Shown here: in pieces, positions 27,942-36,556 of the stretch
How the letters are laid out: each line of letters begins with the position of its first letter
Numbering within the stretch: position 1 is the stretch's first letter
Made by a program: the position numbers and the translations under genes
The notes under the pieces: model-generated
What the model was told of the DNA's origin: nothing
The model's input: the letters and a program-made list of their open reading frames with translations, nothing else
Databases searched by the model: none
Assembly (NCBI RefSeq): GCF_000812965.1
Contig: NZ_JSYN01000030.1
Coordinates: 1-54,308 of the forward strand
Reading direction: 5' to 3'
Source of the DNA: Pedobacter kyungheensis
GTDB taxonomy: Bacteria > Bacteroidota > Bacteroidia > Sphingobacteriales > Sphingobacteriaceae
DNA: 54,308 bases

Positions 27942-28418
27942 ATGGATATCAAACAAATACAGGAACTGATTAAATTTGTTTCTCGTTCTGGAGTAAACGA
28001 AGTTGCTATTGAGCAAGAGGACTTCAAAATCACGATCAAAACAAACCAAGCACCTACAGTTGTGCATGCTACCATCCCACAGGCCCCGCTTGTACAGGCT
28101 GCTGCACCAGTTGCTACAGCTCCTACTGCTCCGGTTGCAGCAACTCCTGCTGTTCCTGCCGCAGAAGACACTTCGAAATACATCACCATTAAATCTCCAA
28201 TGATTGGTACTTTCTACCGTTCAGCTAGTCCGGAAAAACCAATGTTTGTAAATGTTGGCGATGAAATCGGTGCAGGTAAAGTAGTTTGTATTATTGAGGC
28301 AATGAAACTTTTCAACGAGATTGAGAGCGAAGTTTCAGGCCGTATCGTTAAAATCCTGGTTGATAATGCATCACCTGTTGAGTACGACCAACCATTATTT
28401 TTGGTAGAACCTATTTAG
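27942..28418 (+). CDS. accB: Biotin carboxyl carrier protein of acetyl-CoA carboxylase
   Basis: 158 residues. N-terminal helical region (1-40), a flexible Pro/Ala/Thr/Val-rich hinge (about 45-78) and a biotinyl domain with the modified Lys122 in IIEAMKLFNEIE. It carries carboxybiotin between AccC and the transferase subunits. accC follows 44 bp later. The ORF on the other strand over the hinge (27935-28189) is a low-complexity shadow. Confidence 0.97.
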   Translation: MDIKQIQELIKFVSRSGVNEVAIEQEDFKITIKTNQAPTVVHATIPQAPLVQAAAPVATAPTAPVAATPAVPAAEDTSKYITIKSPMIGTFYRSASPEKPMFVNVGDEIGAGKVVCIIEAMKLFNEIESEVSGRIVKILVDNASPVEYDQPLFLVEPI

Positions 28419-28462
28419 TTATTGATTACACAGATTAATTAGTAATCAGAAAAGGTAAAATT

Positions 28463-29806
28463 ATGTTTAAAAAAATACTTATTGCCAACAGGGGAGAAAT
28501 CGCTTTGCGTATTATCCGCACCTGTAAGGAAATGGGCATCAAAACCGTTGCTGTTTATTCTACCGCAGATCGCGAAAGTTTACACGTACGTTTTGCTGAT
28601 GAGGCCGTTTGTATTGGTCCCCCGCCTAGTAAAGATTCTTATTTAAATATCCCCAATATTATTTCGGCGGCAGAGTTAACCAATGCCGACGCCATTCACC
28701 CAGGTTATGGGTTCTTGTCAGAAAATGCTAAGTTTTCTAACATCTGCCGCGAGTATAACATCAAGTTTATTGGTGCTACGCCAGAGCAGATTAACGATAT
28801 GGGTGATAAAGCTTCGGCAAAGGCAACCATGAAAAATGCCGGTGTTCCAACCATTCCAGGATCGGAAGGTTTACTTACCAGCGTTAAAGAAGGTATTACT
28901 ATTGCCAACGAAATGGGCTATCCGGTTATCCTTAAAGCTACTGCCGGTGGTGGTGGCCGTGGTATGCGTGTGGTTTGGAAAGATGAAGATTTTGAAAATG
29001 CCTGGGATAGTGCACGTCAGGAATCTGGTGCAGCATTCGGTAATGATGGTTTATACCTGGAAAAATATATCGAAGATCCACGTCACATTGAAATCCAGGT
29101 TATTGGCGATCAGTTTGGCAAAGCCTGTCACTTATCAGAGCGCGATTGCTCAATTCAACGCCGTCACCAAAAACTGGTAGAAGAATCACCTTCACCATTT
29201 ATGACCGAAGAACTGCGTTTAAGAATGGGTGAAGCTGCTATTAAAGGAGCAATGGCTGTAAATTACGAAGGTGCAGGTACTATTGAGTTCCTGGTTGATA
29301 AACACCGTAATTTCTATTTCATGGAAATGAATACCCGTATCCAGGTAGAGCACCCGGTTACAGAAGAGGTAATCAACTTCGATTTAATTAAAGAACAAAT
29401 TAAAGTTGCAGCCGGTATTCCGATTTCAGGTAAAAACTATACCCCTGAAATGCACGCTATCGAGTGCCGTATTAACGCCGAAGATCCTGCGAACAACTTC
29501 CGCCCGTCACCAGGAAAAATTACGAATTTCCATTCGCCAGGTGGTCACGGTGTTCGTGTAGATACTCACGTTTATGCTGGCTATTCAATTCCTGCTAACT
29601 ACGATTCGATGATTGCCAAACTAATTTGCGTGGCTCAAACCCGCGAAGAAGCAATTTGTACCATGGAACGTGCTTTAAGTGAATTTGTAATTGAGGGTAT
29701 TAAAACTACCATTCCTTTTCACTTACAATTGATGAAAGATCCTAACTTCAGAGCAGGTAATTTCACCACAAAATTCATGGAAACGTTTGAATTTTCAGAA
29801 GGATAA
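28463..29806 (+). CDS. accC: Biotin carboxylase subunit of acetyl-CoA carboxylase
   Basis: 447 residues, normal length. ATP-grasp enzyme: N-terminal KILIANRGEIALRIIRTC, glycine-rich ATP loop KATAGGGGRGMR, and EMNTRIQVEHPVTEEV near the active site. It carboxylates biotin on AccB using bicarbonate and ATP. The carboxyltransferase genes (accA, accD) are not in the window. A strong terminator follows. Confidence 0.97.
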   Translation: MFKKILIANRGEIALRIIRTCKEMGIKTVAVYSTADRESLHVRFADEAVCIGPPPSKDSYLNIPNIISAAELTNADAIHPGYGFLSENAKFSNICREYNIKFIGATPEQINDMGDKASAKATMKNAGVPTIPGSEGLLTSVKEGITIANEMGYPVILKATAGGGGRGMRVVWKDEDFENAWDSARQESGAAFGNDGLYLEKYIEDPRHIEIQVIGDQFGKACHLSERDCSIQRRHQKLVEESPSPFMTEELRLRMGEAAIKGAMAVNYEGAGTIEFLVDKHRNFYFMEMNTRIQVEHPVTEEVINFDLIKEQIKVAAGIPISGKNYTPEMHAIECRINAEDPANNFRPSPGKITNFHSPGGHGVRVDTHVYAGYSIPANYDSMIAKLICVAQTREEAICTMERALSEFVIEGIKTTIPFHLQLMKDPNFRAGNFTTKFMETFEFSEG

Positions 29807-29832
29807 AACGATTATAACCTTAAAACATATCA

Positions 29833-29864
29833 AGGCTGTTCAAAATATTTGAACAGCCTTTTTT
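29833..29864 (+). terminator. Intrinsic terminator after accC
   Basis: A perfect 12-bp stem (AGGCTGTTCAAA / TTTGAACAGCCT) with a 3-base loop ATA, followed by six Ts. It lies 27 bp after the accC stop and closes the lipid-synthesis cluster. Confidence 0.92.
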
Positions 29865-29974
29865 ATTGCCCTCAAATTTTTATTCAGCCTGGATAAATAG
29901 CTGATCATTAATATTTAACTTCAACTGTAGCATTTAGTTAGCTCGTTACGTTTATATACAAAAACACTCCGGTA

Positions 29975-31171
29975 ATGAAAAAAAATCTAATTAACGTCAT
30001 CCTTTTCGTACTTGCTGTTGCAGTATTTACTTCCTGCAAAAAAGACGAGTATGAAACCATCCAAATTGCAAAAATGATTTCTGTTAAGGAAATGAGGGCC
30101 TTGCCTACGGGAATAACCAAAGCCACTCCCGCCAAAAGGACTGGCAAAATCTACATTTACAACGATTACCTTTTCATCAACGAACCTAATGAGGGTATTC
30201 ACATCTACAACAATGCTAATCCGAGTGCGCCGGTAAATGTGGCTTTTCTGAAAATTCCGGGAAACGTAGATTTAGCGATCCACAACAATATCCTCTACGC
30301 CGATAATTTTATTGATTTACTTGCTTTTGATCTGTCGGACATGAACAATATCAAGCAGGTTAAAAGGTTAACAGATGTTTTCAATCAACTGTATAGTCCA
30401 GGTTCTGAAAAGTATCTTTACACTTATAAAGACACAGTAGTAAAAAAACGGACCAGTAAGGATAAAATATATTACGATGCTTACAGTAGTTCTTCATCGC
30501 AGGGTGGTTCGGGGCAAGGCGGCTCAATGGCCAGATTTACCTTAATGAACGACTATTTGTACGCGGTGGGATTAAATAACCTGAGTTTATTTGATGTTAA
30601 AACAGCTTCGAACCCAACCTTTTTAAAGGCTATTACTTTGGGTTGGGGTGTTGAAACCATCTTTCCTTATGAAAATAAATTATTTATCGGTACCAACAGG
30701 GGCATGCACATTTTTAGCGCTACCGATCCTGCTAATCCGGTACAACTCTCTACTTACAGCCATATTTTCGCTTGTGATCCGGTAGTTGTGCAAGGAAAAT
30801 ACGCTTATGTTACCTTACGTACAGGCAATAATTGCAGGCAAGCTAGCAATCAATTAGAAGTTGTAGATATAGAAGATCCAGCCAAACCGAAACAGCTTGC
30901 AGTTTATCCGATGCAAAATCCGCATGGCTTAAGCACCAGTGGTGATAATTTGTTTTTATGCGAAGGCAACTTCGGAATAAAGAGTTTTAACATTGCCAAT
31001 AAAACTAAAATAGGCGACAACCTGTTGCAGCATTTAAACAATATCAAAAGTTTTGATGTTATCGCCGGCCCTAAATCTTTGATCGTAACAGGTGAAGATG
31101 GGGTATATCAATTCAATTACACCAATGCTGCCAATTTAAAGCAATTGAGCATAATTAAGGCGCAGCTTTAA
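29975..31171 (+). CDS. LVIVD-repeat lipoprotein
   Basis: 398 residues. Lipoprotein signal ending FTSCKK. The rest is a beta-propeller built from LVIVD-type repeats: GKIYIYNDYLFINEPNEGIH, NVDLAIHNNILYADNF, ARFTLMNDYLYAVGL, ENKLFIGTNRGMHIFSA, QGKYAYVTLRTG and SGDNLFLCEGNFGI. A Ser/Gly-rich loop (SSSSQGGSGQGGS) interrupts the middle. These proteins are outer-membrane or surface-exposed in Bacteroidota and of unknown function. Monocistronic, between two terminators. Confidence 0.88.
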   Translation: MKKNLINVILFVLAVAVFTSCKKDEYETIQIAKMISVKEMRALPTGITKATPAKRTGKIYIYNDYLFINEPNEGIHIYNNANPSAPVNVAFLKIPGNVDLAIHNNILYADNFIDLLAFDLSDMNNIKQVKRLTDVFNQLYSPGSEKYLYTYKDTVVKKRTSKDKIYYDAYSSSSSQGGSGQGGSMARFTLMNDYLYAVGLNNLSLFDVKTASNPTFLKAITLGWGVETIFPYENKLFIGTNRGMHIFSATDPANPVQLSTYSHIFACDPVVVQGKYAYVTLRTGNNCRQASNQLEVVDIEDPAKPKQLAVYPMQNPHGLSTSGDNLFLCEGNFGIKSFNIANKTKIGDNLLQHLNNIKSFDVIAGPKSLIVTGEDGVYQFNYTNAANLKQLSIIKAQL

Positions 31172-31247
31172 ATTATTGCAACGGCTGAGTTCGATTTTTT
31201 CCGTCATTTCTCAGAATAATATAAACTATTTCTATATTTAACACGTA

Positions 31248-31280
31248 AATACCATTCTATTCAAATAGAATGGTATTTTT
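31248..31280 (+). terminator. Terminator-like hairpin abutting tatC
   Basis: A 13-bp stem (31248-31260 with 31265-31277) around the loop TCAA, ending in a run of Ts (31276-31280). It is a fine intrinsic terminator for the LVIVD gene, yet the tatC start codon follows only 9 bases later. Either tatC has its promoter inside or upstream of the hairpin, or the hairpin regulates tatC. Confidence 0.8.
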
Positions 31281-31289
31281 GTTTTCAAC

Positions 31290-32171
31290 ATGAGCGACAA
31301 TAAAAAAACATCACTTACAAAAGCAATCGGGCAAAAGAGTACAACCTTAGAGGCAGAAATGTCATTCTTCGACCATCTCGATGTACTCCGTAAACATCTA
31401 ATCAGAGCAGTAATTGCAGTTGCCGTATTTACAGGTATCGCGTTTTATTTCAATGAAGAAATTTTAGATAAAATTATTTTCGGGCCTAAAAAGCCCGATT
31501 TCTGGACCTACCGCATGATGTGCAAACTGGTAGAGCACTTTCCTTCGCTCGGCAAGGATATGTGTATCACCAAAATTAACGGCGAAATTATCAATACCGA
31601 AATGGCTGGTCAGTTTAACCTCCAGCTGAATGTTTGTGTAATGTGTGGTATCGTGGTGGGATTCCCTTATTTATTATGGGAAATCTGGCGTTTCGTTAAA
31701 CCTGCCCTGCATGAGAACGAGCGCAAATCTGCAAGCGGATTTGTATTCTTCGCATCTGTATTGTTCGTAATTGGTATCCTTTTCGGTTACTTCGTAGTTT
31801 GTCCGCTATCGGTTAACTTTTTAACCGGCTATACCGTTAGCACAGAGATTAAAAATACTTTCACCGTTGATTCTTACCTGTCGTCTGTAGCAACCCTTAC
31901 TTTAGGTACAGGGATTATTTTCGAGCTTCCGGTTATCATTTTCATTTTATCCAAACTGGGTTTAATGACACCGAAACTGATGCGGGCAAGCAGACGCTAT
32001 GCGACTGTAATTATCCTGATTATTGCAGCAATTGTAACCCCTACTCCAGACATCATGACGATGCTGATTGTGGCTACACCTTTATTTTTATTGTACGAAG
32101 CAAGTATTTTTGTTTCGGCCTACATTGAAAGAAAGAAGAAAAAGGCCGAAGCAGCATTCTATGCTAACTAA
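31290..32171 (+). CDS. tatC: Sec-independent translocase subunit TatC
   Basis: 293 residues with six predicted membrane helices. Signature pieces: the N-terminal EMSFFDHLDVLRKHLIRA, the loop FPYLLWEIWRFVKPALHENERK, and the later helices FELPVIIFILSKLG and ATVIILIIAAIVTPTPDIMT. It is the core receptor of the twin-arginine pathway in the inner membrane. tatA/B are not in the window. rpiB follows 45 bp later but has its own promoter element. Confidence 0.96.
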   Translation: MSDNKKTSLTKAIGQKSTTLEAEMSFFDHLDVLRKHLIRAVIAVAVFTGIAFYFNEEILDKIIFGPKKPDFWTYRMMCKLVEHFPSLGKDMCITKINGEIINTEMAGQFNLQLNVCVMCGIVVGFPYLLWEIWRFVKPALHENERKSASGFVFFASVLFVIGILFGYFVVCPLSVNFLTGYTVSTEIKNTFTVDSYLSSVATLTLGTGIIFELPVIIFILSKLGLMTPKLMRASRRYATVIILIIAAIVTPTPDIMTMLIVATPLFLLYEASIFVSAYIERKKKKAEAAFYAN

Positions 32172-32205
32172 CAAAAACATTACGAACAGAATTCATAATT
32201 CTCTA

Positions 32206-32213
32206 TACATTTG
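32206..32213 (+). promoter_or_regulatory. -7 promoter element TACATTTG directly before rpiB
   Basis: A perfect TAnnTTTG match ending 3 bases before the ATG at 32217. The predicted transcript begins at or just inside the coding sequence. Confidence 0.6.
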
Positions 32214-32216
32214 ACA

Positions 32217-32654
32217 ATGTCTGATACAAAAATTAAAATTGCTATTGGCGCGGATCATGCCGGATTCGAATACAAAGAAATATTAAAAGATTTTCTACAG
32301 GATTACGAGGTAAAGGATTTTGGTCCTTACAGTGCAGATTCAGTTGATTATCCGGATTTTGCCCATCCTGTAGCCAGTGCTGTTGAAAGTGGAGAGTTTA
32401 CCTATGGTATTTTACTTTGTGGCTCTGCTAATGGTGTGGCCATAACGGCAAACAAACACCAGGGTATCAGAGCAGGCTTATGCTGGGAAAATGAAGTTGC
32501 CTCTTTGGTACGTCAGCACAATAACGCAAATGTATTGTGTATTCCGGCACGCTTTGTTTCAGCAGATGAAGCAAAAAAAATTACCGAAACTTTTTTAACT
32601 ACAGCATTTGAAGGCGGTCGCCATCAAAACCGGGTCGAAAAAATTTCGTGCTAA
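32217..32654 (+). CDS. rpiB: Ribose-5-phosphate isomerase B
   Basis: 145 residues from the ATG at 32217 (a TTG at 32211 would add two residues but lies in the promoter element). Signature IAIGADHAGFEYKE, catalytic Cys region ILLCGSANGVAI and GIRAGLCWENEVA. It interconverts ribulose-5-phosphate and ribose-5-phosphate. The M28 peptidase gene follows 28 bp later. Confidence 0.96.
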   Translation: MSDTKIKIAIGADHAGFEYKEILKDFLQDYEVKDFGPYSADSVDYPDFAHPVASAVESGEFTYGILLCGSANGVAITANKHQGIRAGLCWENEVASLVRQHNNANVLCIPARFVSADEAKKITETFLTTAFEGGRHQNRVEKISC

Positions 32655-32682
32655 AAAAGAAACTCAACTAACTATTATCATA

Positions 32683-34317
32683 ATGAACAAAAAGTTTTTA
32701 ACCCTTGGTTTGGCTACGCTTGTTACCGCAAGTTGTTTTGGCCAGATTAAACCACTGCCGGCCAATAAAGACGCTATCAGGTTTAGCAAGGCCATTAATC
32801 CGGATAATGCCTACAAGCACCTTTCTGTATTGGCATCTGATGAATATGAAGGTCGCGAAACAGGAACCAAAGGTGCCTGGATGGCCGCCGATTATATCCG
32901 CGATTATTTTAAATCTATTGGTTTAAAAGGTCCTGTTGATGGCAGTTATTTCCAGAAAATTAACCTGGTAAATGTTACTTTAAAAGAAAGCCATGTAACG
33001 GTTAACGGTCAGCCGAAAGAATACCAGAAAGATTACGTCGTTTCTCCAAGCTTAATCAGCGATAACGGTTTTACTTTTTCTACCGATCAGATTGTATTTG
33101 TTGGTTACGGCGTTAAAAAAGACAACTACAACGACTTTAACGGAACCGACATTAAAGGAAAAGTGGTAATGATGTTCAGTGCCGGTGATCCGACTATAAA
33201 GCCAGGCACCAGAATTGACAGAGCAGCTTACCGTGCCATCCTTGAAACACGTGCGAAATATTTTGCTGAGAACAACGTAAAGGCCATCATCCTGATTGAT
33301 CCTATGGTAGACAGGATTACAGAGAGTACCAAACAAGCCCAAAACAAAGGCAGGGTAATGGTAAAAACCAATGCAGCGATCGAAGCCCAAAAACAAAATG
33401 ATATTCCGCGCATTTCGATTTCAACAGCTGTTGCAAACGATTTGTTAAAAGGAGCAAATACAACTGCCGCTGATTTACAGAAAAAAATAGTAGAAAGCCA
33501 GGCACCTGCTTCACAGGTATTAAACGTTCCTTTTTCTGCAAGTGCAGCTAAAAACGAAGCATCGGTTAGGTGTGAAAATGTTTTGGGTTACCTGGAAGGT
33601 TCTGATCCGGTACTTAAAAAAGAAGTATTGATCTTAACCGGTCACTATGATCACATAGGTTTGGAAACTGATCCTAACGCGAAAGATAAAGTAAACAACG
33701 GTGCTGATGACGATGGATCGGGTACTACCGGTGTTTTATTGATGGCAAAAGCGTTTACCGATGCTAAAAAAGCTGGAAAAGGACCTAAACGCAGTATCTT
33801 ATTTATGACTGTTGTTGGTGAAGAAAAAGGGCTTTGGGGTTCTGAATGGTACTCTGAGCACCCTGTTTTCCCTGTTGCCAATACCATTGCCGATTTAAAT
33901 ACCGATATGATTGGCCGTACAGGTGAAGAATACCTGGGTAAACCAGATTCGGCAAACTACATCTACTCTGTAGGCTCGAAAATGTTAAGCAGCGACCTGG
34001 CCAATATTAGCGAGCAGGTAAATGCCACCTATACCAAAATGAAACTGGATTATAAATACGATGATCCAAAAGATCCTGAGCAGATTTACTACCGCTCAGA
34101 CCACTACAACTTTGCTAAATTAGGTATTCCGATCATTTTCTATTACGATGGAATGTTACAGCAGGATTACCACAAACCTGGCGATGAAGTAAGCAAAATC
34201 AACTTCCCACTCCTGGCAAAAAGGGCAAAATTAACCTATTTCACTGCATGGGAGCTTGCCAACAGAGCTAAACGCCCGGTAGTAGACATGGATGGAAAAG
34301 GAAATCCGAAGAAATAA
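32683..34317 (+). CDS. Secreted M28-family zinc aminopeptidase
   Basis: 544 residues from the ATG at 32683; a frame back to 32608 overlaps rpiB and lacks a signal. Signal peptide (about 1-20, ending CFGQ). A PA-like insert lies at about 110-260. The peptidase core holds all zinc ligands: TGHYDHIG, NGADDDGSGT, catalytic Glu pair VGEEKGLWGS, NTDMIGR and YYRSDHYNF. It should clip N-terminal amino acids from peptides in the periplasm or outside. Likely co-transcribed with rpiB. Confidence 0.92.
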   Translation: MNKKFLTLGLATLVTASCFGQIKPLPANKDAIRFSKAINPDNAYKHLSVLASDEYEGRETGTKGAWMAADYIRDYFKSIGLKGPVDGSYFQKINLVNVTLKESHVTVNGQPKEYQKDYVVSPSLISDNGFTFSTDQIVFVGYGVKKDNYNDFNGTDIKGKVVMMFSAGDPTIKPGTRIDRAAYRAILETRAKYFAENNVKAIILIDPMVDRITESTKQAQNKGRVMVKTNAAIEAQKQNDIPRISISTAVANDLLKGANTTAADLQKKIVESQAPASQVLNVPFSASAAKNEASVRCENVLGYLEGSDPVLKKEVLILTGHYDHIGLETDPNAKDKVNNGADDDGSGTTGVLLMAKAFTDAKKAGKGPKRSILFMTVVGEEKGLWGSEWYSEHPVFPVANTIADLNTDMIGRTGEEYLGKPDSANYIYSVGSKMLSSDLANISEQVNATYTKMKLDYKYDDPKDPEQIYYRSDHYNFAKLGIPIIFYYDGMLQQDYHKPGDEVSKINFPLLAKRAKLTYFTAWELANRAKRPVVDMDGKGNPKK

Positions 34318-34331
34318 TATTCAAAATACTC

Positions 34332-34359
34332 AGCCTCAACGAAATGTTGGGGCTTTTTT
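34332..34359 (+). terminator. Intrinsic terminator after the M28 peptidase gene
   Basis: A 9-bp stem (AGCCTCAAC with GTTGGGGCT, one G-T pair), loop GAAAT, then six Ts, 14 bp after the stop codon. Confidence 0.88.
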
Positions 34360-34371
34360 ATGCACATTACT

Positions 34372-34400
34372 TTTGGTGCCTGCATAAATTCATATCTTTG
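34372..34400 (+). promoter_or_regulatory. Promoter of the LutB-like gene
   Basis: A -33 TTTG (34372-34375) and a -7 TATCTTTG (34393-34400), 17 bases apart, fit the Bacteroidota promoter pattern. The leader would be about 60 bases to the ATG at 34469. Confidence 0.65.
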
Positions 34401-34468
34401 GTTTTTAACAGCGTAGCCTGAACTAAAAGCAGCTATTCTTCGTTACCCCTATAATAAAATTGCCATTA

Positions 34469-35854
34469 ATGAAAACTGCCGAGGAATTTTTAGAGAAGTC
34501 TGATGAGAAAGCTTTCGATTTACCGCACCGTAAAACCATAAATTACAATATCGGTAAATACAATGCGGCAGTTGAACGCGGCTTATCGAAATTCGAAAAT
34601 CTCGAAGCTTCTAAAAAGAAGGCACACGTAATTAAATGGCGGGTAATGGAAAATCTCGACAAGTTCTTACCCGAATTTGAATCGAACTTTCAACGTCGTG
34701 GTGGTAAAGTAATTTGGGCCAACGATGCGGCAGAAGCTCAGCAGGAAATCCTCAATATCATTAAAAGAAACAATGGGAAAACGGTCATCAAATCGAAATC
34801 GATGACGACCGAAGAAATCCACCTGAACGACTTTCTGGAGCAAAACAATATCGAATCGCTGGAAAGTGATCTGGGCGAATACATCGTTCAGTTATTGGGC
34901 CAGGCACCCTACCACATTGTTACCCCAGCCATGCACTTAAGTGCGACTGATATTGCGCAGTTATTTCACGATAAGTTTGGAACCCCGCTTGATGCTACAC
35001 CACCACAACTGGTACAAAAAGCAAGGGAACTACTCAGAGATAAATATTTAAATGCCGATATCGGCATCAGTGGCGGCAACTTCCTGATTGCCGATACGGG
35101 AAGTATTGCTATCACCGAAAATGAAGGCAATGCCAGGTTAAGCACTACTTTCCCCAAAATACACATTGCCATTGTTGGTATCGAAAAGATAATCCCTTCT
35201 ATGGCCGACCTGGATTTGTTCTGGCCTTTATTGGCCTCGCATGGTACGGGGCAAAATTTAACAGTTTACAACAGTATCCTGAGCGGTCCGCGTCAGCCAA
35301 ACGAAACAGATGGACCAGAAGAAATGTATGTTATCCTGCTGGATAATGGCCGTACTAACTTACTGGCTCAAAAAGACCAGCGACAGGGCTTGTACTGCAT
35401 TCGTTGTGGTGCTTGCCTAAATGCCTGCCCGGTATATAAAAATATTGGCGGGCACACCTATAACACCACATACAGTGGCCCGATTGGCTCAGTGATTACC
35501 CCGCATTTAAAGGGTATGGAGGAGTTTAAGCATTTAAGCTATGCCTCCAGTCTCTGCGGAAAATGCTCGGAGGTTTGTCCTGTAAAAATCGATATCCATA
35601 AAATGTTATTGCTCAACCGAAGAGATGCTGCAGCAGGCCATGAAAATGGGAAAAAGGAAGAAATGGGCTGGAGCATGTTTAACAGGATGATGCAAAAACG
35701 CAAATGGATGGATTTCTTTGGTGGAAAATTTAAAAACTTTATGCTCAAAACCTTCTTCAAAAAGAGTTGGGGTAAATACCGCGAGATGCCAAAAGTTGCC
35801 GACAAATCTTTTGCGAAGCAGTTTGAGGAGATGAAGAAAAATCGGGAGTCTTAA
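34469..35854 (+). CDS. lutB: LutB-like iron-sulphur protein of lactate oxidation
   Basis: 461 residues from ATG 34469. The LUD domain (about 60-300) includes KSKSMTTEEIHLND and ISGGNFLIADTGSI. Two 4Fe-4S sites follow: CIRCGACLNACPVY near 310 and CGKCSEVCPVKID near 360. LutB works with LutA and LutC to oxidise L-lactate to pyruvate. Neither partner gene is beside it here, so they must lie elsewhere or the protein works with others. The C-terminal tail is rich in Lys and aromatic residues. Confidence 0.87.
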   Translation: MKTAEEFLEKSDEKAFDLPHRKTINYNIGKYNAAVERGLSKFENLEASKKKAHVIKWRVMENLDKFLPEFESNFQRRGGKVIWANDAAEAQQEILNIIKRNNGKTVIKSKSMTTEEIHLNDFLEQNNIESLESDLGEYIVQLLGQAPYHIVTPAMHLSATDIAQLFHDKFGTPLDATPPQLVQKARELLRDKYLNADIGISGGNFLIADTGSIAITENEGNARLSTTFPKIHIAIVGIEKIIPSMADLDLFWPLLASHGTGQNLTVYNSILSGPRQPNETDGPEEMYVILLDNGRTNLLAQKDQRQGLYCIRCGACLNACPVYKNIGGHTYNTTYSGPIGSVITPHLKGMEEFKHLSYASSLCGKCSEVCPVKIDIHKMLLLNRRDAAAGHENGKKEEMGWSMFNRMMQKRKWMDFFGGKFKNFMLKTFFKKSWGKYREMPKVADKSFAKQFEEMKKNRES

Positions 35855-35922
35855 GCCCAAAGTCATTTTAGTCCGAAGCCTAACTCAAAAGAAAAGCTAT
35901 TTTAATCAGCCTCTAAATTTTG

Positions 35923-35930
35923 TATATTTG
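35923..35930 (+). promoter_or_regulatory. -7 promoter element directly before the antitoxin gene
   Basis: TATATTTG, a perfect TAnnTTTG match, ends 3 bases before the ATG at 35934. The toxin-antitoxin transcript is predicted to be leaderless. Confidence 0.6.
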
Positions 35931-35933
35931 AGT

Positions 35934-36170
35934 ATGATACGAACAATAATAACACCTGATAAAGAAAATATCTCTATAGATCTTCCTAAGGCTTATATTG
36001 GGAAACAAATCGAGGTTTTGGTTTATGCTGTCGACGAACTTAATGAGGTAAAAAATCCTAAAAAAAAACATTCTGACTTTCGTGGTTCATTAAATCTTAC
36101 CGACCAGCAATACAAAGAATTCCAGCAATATATTATAGATAGCAGGAACGAATGGGAACGGGATATTTAG
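35934..36170 (+). CDS. Antitoxin of a VapBC-type module
   Basis: 78 residues. The N-terminus MIRTIITPDKENISIDLPKAYIGKQIEVLVY looks like a small DNA-binding or DUF2281-type beta fold, and the acidic, helical tail (LTDQQYKEFQQYIIDSRNEWERDI) would wrap the toxin. It overlaps the PIN toxin gene by 19 bp, the classic toxin-antitoxin layout. It probably represses its own promoter with the toxin. Confidence 0.82.
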   Translation: MIRTIITPDKENISIDLPKAYIGKQIEVLVYAVDELNEVKNPKKKHSDFRGSLNLTDQQYKEFQQYIIDSRNEWERDI

Positions 36171-36535
36171 CAGATACCAACTCTGTAATTGAGTATCTGG
36201 AGAATAAATTGCCTGAAAAAGTGCTTCTATTTATGGATAATATCGAAATGCATTTATCTATTATCTCAAGGATAGAACTTTTGGGTTGGTCAAAGATAAC
36301 CGAGCCGCAATTTCAAGAATTAAATGGCTTTATTTCGGTTTCCTATGTTTATAATTTATCAGAAGAAATTGTTCAAAATACGATCAAAATTAGGAAGTTA
36401 CATAAAATTAAACTACCTGATGCTATTATAGCAGCCACAGCAATAACCAATAAGCTTACCTTAATCACAAGAAACACTGCAGATTTTAAAAAAATTGCAG
36501 AACTTGAAATGCTCAATCCCTGGGATATTTCTTAA
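36152..36535 (+). CDS. PIN-domain toxin (VapC-like ribonuclease)
   Basis: 127 residues, whole PIN domain. Acidic metal-binding residues are in place: Asp8 in LADTNSVIEYL, Glu in SRIELLG, Asp in KLPDAIIAATA, and TRNTADF near the end. It is a Mg-dependent endoribonuclease; related VapC toxins cut tRNA or rRNA. It overlaps the antitoxin gene and lies 21 bp before the E1 gene. Confidence 0.9.
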   Translation: MGTGYLADTNSVIEYLENKLPEKVLLFMDNIEMHLSIISRIELLGWSKITEPQFQELNGFISVSYVYNLSEEIVQNTIKIRKLHKIKLPDAIIAATAITNKLTLITRNTADFKKIAELEMLNPWDIS

Positions 36536-36556
36536 AGTTTTTAATCAAATTCTGCT

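Noticed and set aside
27935..28189. Ala/Gly-rich open frame on the strand opposite accB
   Set aside because: It is the antisense shadow of the Pro/Ala hinge codons of accB.
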